A stretch of 17,340 nt of DNA from Desulfarculales bacterium UBA702 (lineage in GTDB: Bacteria; Desulfobacterota; Syntrophobacteria; Syntrophobacterales; Syntrophobacteraceae), in NCBI GenBank assembly GCA_002298165.1, contig DBMI01000040.1, positions 1 through 17,340 of the forward strand, in the 5' to 3' direction. Below, piece after piece: positions 14,961 through 17,340 of the stretch. The translations under genes were made by a program, and so were the position numbers. Every line of letters starts with the position of its first letter. The stretch's first letter is position 1. A model generated the notes under the pieces. That model searched no databases, was not told where the DNA came from, and was given only the letters and a program-made list of their open reading frames with translations.

Positions 14961-16637
14961 ATGAGACAACAGGAACTAATGGAAATGGCCCAGAATGAAC
15001 GGGACCGGCAAGGTAAGTTCCGCTGCCGACTGCTCTGCTGCGCCAGTACTCCCTGCATATCCTCCGGGGCACTAGCAGTCGAGGAGGCACTGAAAAAGGC
15101 GGTGCAAGCCGAAGGGCTTCAAGCCGAGGTCGAGACGGTGGCAACCGGCTGCCTGGGTCCCTGCAGCCGCGGTCCTTTGGTTACGGTGACGCAGGAAGGC
15201 CGGCCGGACATCATCTACGAAAGTGTGACCCCCGATATCGCAACCCGTATAGTAGCCAAACATTTTAAGGGGCAGGCGGTCCCCGAGCTTGATAAGAATA
15301 CGATTCCCCAGGATTGGCCCTTTTTTGCCAAGCAGACGAAACTTGTGCTTGCCGAATCGGGCAATGTAGATCCTGAAAAAATCGATAGCTACCTGGCGCA
15401 GAACGGTTTCACAGCCCTTTCGAAGGCTCTTCGCGAAATGACTCCCGAGGAGGTATGCGCCGAGATGGGCAAAAGTGGATTGCGCGGGCGCGGTGGCGCG
15501 GGATTTCCGACGGGCGTCAAGTGGGACATGGTCCGCAAGGCACCGGGTGAGCGCAAATACGTGGTCGCAAACGGCGACGAAGGCGATCCTGGCGCGTACA
15601 TGGACCGCACCCTGATGGAATCCGATCCGTTCCGCGTGCTGGAAGGAATGGCGATTGCCGGGTATGCAGTGGGAGCCGATCAGGGCTTTATTTACGTTCG
15701 TGGTGAGTATCCCCTGGCCGCCAAACGCCTCGAGAAGGCTATCAGACAGGCTGAACGCAAGGGTCTGCTCGGCAGCCGCATCCTGGACAGCAACTTTAAT
15801 TTCCGCATAGACATCCGCATGGGCGCGGGAGCATTCGTGTGCGGCGAGGAAACGGCCCTGATGCAGTCGATTATGGGCCGGCGCGGACAACCGGTTCCCC
15901 GTCCGCCCTTTCCTGCAAACCGCGGATTATGGGGTTGTCCCACCCTGATCAATAACGTTGAGACCTTCGGCAATATCACGACGGTTATCAGCAAGGGTGC
16001 GGCATTCTTTGCCTCATACGGTACGGAAAAGAGCAAGGGGGCAAAGATCTTCGCCCTTGCCGGCAAGGTAAACAATACCGGTCTTATCGAAGTGCCGATC
16101 GGCATCACCTTGCGCGAGATAGTCTATGAAATCGGCGGCGGCATTCCCGGCGGGCGTCCATTCAAGGCTGCCCAGACAGGCGGTCCCTCAGGCGGCTGCA
16201 TCCCGGCTGAATACCTCGACGTACCTGTTGACTATGAGACTCTGCAAAAGCTTGGCTCCATCATGGGCTCGGGGGGCCTGATCGTCATGGATGATCAGAG
16301 CTGCATGCCCGACGTTGCTAAGTTTTTCATGGAATTCTGCATGGACGAGAGCTGCGGAAAGTGCGGTCCCTGCCGCGGCGGCACGGTTCAGATGCACCGG
16401 ATTCTCGATAAGATAACCAACGGCAGTGCGACGATGGAAGATCTGGACAAGCTCCAGGAGCTTTGCATGATGGTCAAGGAGACCAGTCTGTGCGGGCTCG
16501 GCCAGACGTGTCCAAATCCGATCTACAGCACACTTCGTTATTTCAGGGACGAGTACGAGGCCCACATCAAGGATCATCACTGCCCGGCCGGCGTATGCCA
16601 GTTCACTGAAAAACCGCTTAAGATCGCCGTGGCCTAG
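14961..16637 (+). CDS. hoxF: NAD-linked hydrogenase diaphorase subunit HoxF (NuoF-like)
   Basis: This 558-residue flavoprotein exchanges electrons between NAD(H) and the iron-sulfur chain. An N-terminal thioredoxin-like [2Fe-2S] domain (about 18-105) shows Cys27, Cys32, Cys64 and Cys68. The NuoF core follows: FMN loop GRGGAGFPTGVKW (176-188), nucleotide-binding VANGDEGDPGAYMDR (202-216) and GAGAFVCGEETAL (288-300), an SLBB region (about 362-445), and the [4Fe-4S] ligands Cys465, Cys468, Cys471 (CGKCGPCRGG) and Cys511. It stops soon after CPAGVC (541-546), the point where HndC/HydB-type relatives continue into ferredoxin repeats. AAGGAG (14944-14949) is 11 bases before the start. The following gene is clearly hoxU, which makes HoxF the best name. 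Confidence 0.93.
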   Translation: MRQQELMEMAQNERDRQGKFRCRLLCCASTPCISSGALAVEEALKKAVQAEGLQAEVETVATGCLGPCSRGPLVTVTQEGRPDIIYESVTPDIATRIVAKHFKGQAVPELDKNTIPQDWPFFAKQTKLVLAESGNVDPEKIDSYLAQNGFTALSKALREMTPEEVCAEMGKSGLRGRGGAGFPTGVKWDMVRKAPGERKYVVANGDEGDPGAYMDRTLMESDPFRVLEGMAIAGYAVGADQGFIYVRGEYPLAAKRLEKAIRQAERKGLLGSRILDSNFNFRIDIRMGAGAFVCGEETALMQSIMGRRGQPVPRPPFPANRGLWGCPTLINNVETFGNITTVISKGAAFFASYGTEKSKGAKIFALAGKVNNTGLIEVPIGITLREIVYEIGGGIPGGRPFKAAQTGGPSGGCIPAEYLDVPVDYETLQKLGSIMGSGGLIVMDDQSCMPDVAKFFMEFCMDESCGKCGPCRGGTVQMHRILDKITNGSATMEDLDKLQELCMMVKETSLCGLGQTCPNPIYSTLRYFRDEYEAHIKDHHCPAGVCQFTEKPLKIAVA

Positions 16638-16667
16638 AGATGGTGGTTTAAAGGGCATTTGGAGGGA

Positions 16668-16682
16668 GCGGCCTGTGGCCGC
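16668..16682. other. Short GC-rich hairpin between hoxF and hoxU
   Basis: Arms GCGGCC (16668-16673) and GGCCGC (16677-16682) pair perfectly around TGT. No T-run follows, so it should not stop transcription; it could affect stability or relative expression within the operon. The hoxU ribosome site is at 16709-16713. Confidence 0.4.
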
Positions 16683-16720
16683 GGAATCCATCGAAGATGA
16701 ATCTCAACGGAGGTGCCATA

Positions 16721-17340
16721 ATGTCGGTTGTCACCCTTACGATAAACGATAAACTTGTCAGCGCTCCGGCAACTGCGTCGCTTCTGGACGCAATAAGGGA
16801 ACAGGGGATCGACGTCCCGACCCTTTGCCACCTGAAGGGCCTGAGCGATCGGGGCGGGTGCCGCCTCTGCGTGGTCGAGATGGAGGGCAGTCCAAAGCTG
16901 TTCGCCTCATGCGTCACGCCGGTAGCCGAGGGAATGATTGTTCGAACCCACACAGATAAACTTATCAAATACAGGCAAATGATGATCGAACTGCTCCTGG
17001 CGGAACGCAACCACATCTGTGCGGTCTGCGTCGAGAACGGGAGCTGCGAACTGCAGAGCCTGGCCGCAAGGCTTGGAGTAACAAGCGTTCGCTACGATTA
17101 CATTTGTCCCGATCTGCCGATGGACGCCAGCCATGAGCGGTACGTGCTGGATCACAACAGATGTGTTCTTTGCGGCCGCTGTAATCGCGTATGCGATGAA
17201 GTGGAAGGCGCTCATACTCTGGATATGGGTGGGCGCGGCATTCACAGCCAGGTAATTGCGGGCATGAACCAGCCCTGGGGGACCAGCCGCAGTTGTACGG
17301 GTTGCGGTAAGTGTGTCCAGGTCTGCCCCACCGGGGCACT
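16721..17340 (+). CDS. hoxU: NAD-linked hydrogenase diaphorase subunit HoxU, cut off at the window edge
   Basis: The first 206 codons are present and the frame is open to the last base. The N-terminal [2Fe-2S] ferredoxin-like domain has Cys36, Cys47, Cys50 and Cys64 (TLCHLKGLSDRGGCRLC). A His-Cys3 [4Fe-4S] motif follows at His98, Cys100, Cys103 and Cys109 (HICAVCVENGSCELQ), then two [4Fe-4S] motifs: CVLCGRCNRVC (148-158) and CTGCGKCVQVC (192-202). DASHERYVLDHNRC and GMNQPWGTS are strongly like HoxU of NAD-reducing hydrogenases. It would pass electrons from HoxF to the hydrogenase small subunit. GGAGG (16709-16713) with 7 bases of spacing fixes the start. About 30-40 residues are missing by comparison with the family. 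Confidence 0.93.
   Translation, partial: MSVVTLTINDKLVSAPATASLLDAIREQGIDVPTLCHLKGLSDRGGCRLCVVEMEGSPKLFASCVTPVAEGMIVRTHTDKLIKYRQMMIELLLAERNHICAVCVENGSCELQSLAARLGVTSVRYDYICPDLPMDASHERYVLDHNRCVLCGRCNRVCDEVEGAHTLDMGGRGIHSQVIAGMNQPWGTSRSCTGCGKCVQVCPTGA

Overview
The window looks like chromosomal DNA of an anaerobic deltaproteobacterium (Desulfobacterota, perhaps Syntrophobacteria, Syntrophia or a relative). The reasons are the def-fmt-DUF116-rsmB gene block, a hoxEFU hydrogenase diaphorase set, a distant RdgC homologue and GC-rich codon use. The lineage is inferred from gene content, not from a marker gene.

Layout. (1) 150-833 encodes a LolD/MacB-type ABC ATPase that converges on a membrane-anchored family 2 glycosyltransferase (909-1931, minus). 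(2) 2371-6070 is a tight plus-strand operon: peptide deformylase, Met-tRNA formyltransferase, a DUF116 iron-sulfur-type membrane protein and the 16S rRNA methyltransferase RsmB, closed by a good hairpin terminator at 6143-6171. A likely 37-residue minus-strand ORF (6207-6320) faces that terminator. (3) 6735-7190 encodes a bifunctional-nuclease-family (DUF151) protein. (4) 7493-10314 is a plus-strand group: an RdgC-family DNA-binding protein, a membrane-anchored protein of unknown function and a lipoprotein, ending at a terminator that overlaps the next, convergent gene. (5) 10334-13215 is minus-strand: a RecA/DnaB-fold ATPase, a helical protein of unknown function and a UPF0104-type polytopic membrane protein. 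(6) 13216-14318 is about 1.1 kb without a convincing gene. Its middle is AT-rich, carries short phased and inverted repeats and one weak ORF, and holds a candidate promoter. (7) 14319 to the right edge is hoxE, hoxF and the first part of hoxU, the NAD(H)-oxidising diaphorase of a bidirectional NAD-linked [NiFe] hydrogenase. hoxY and hoxH are expected beyond the edge.

How the genes work together. Def and Fmt are the two ends of the formyl-methionine cycle, and RsmB modifies the ribosome that uses it, so block 2 is translation housekeeping with DUF116 as an unexplained passenger. HoxE, HoxF and HoxU form one electron-transfer module (NADH, FMN, iron-sulfur chain) serving a hydrogenase core. The most uncertain and most interesting material is the RdgC-plus-envelope-proteins group, the ATPase/helical-protein pair, the repeat-rich AT block in front of hoxE, and the small minus-strand ORF behind rsmB. 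I did not find a CRISPR array, transposase, integrase, rRNA or tRNA.
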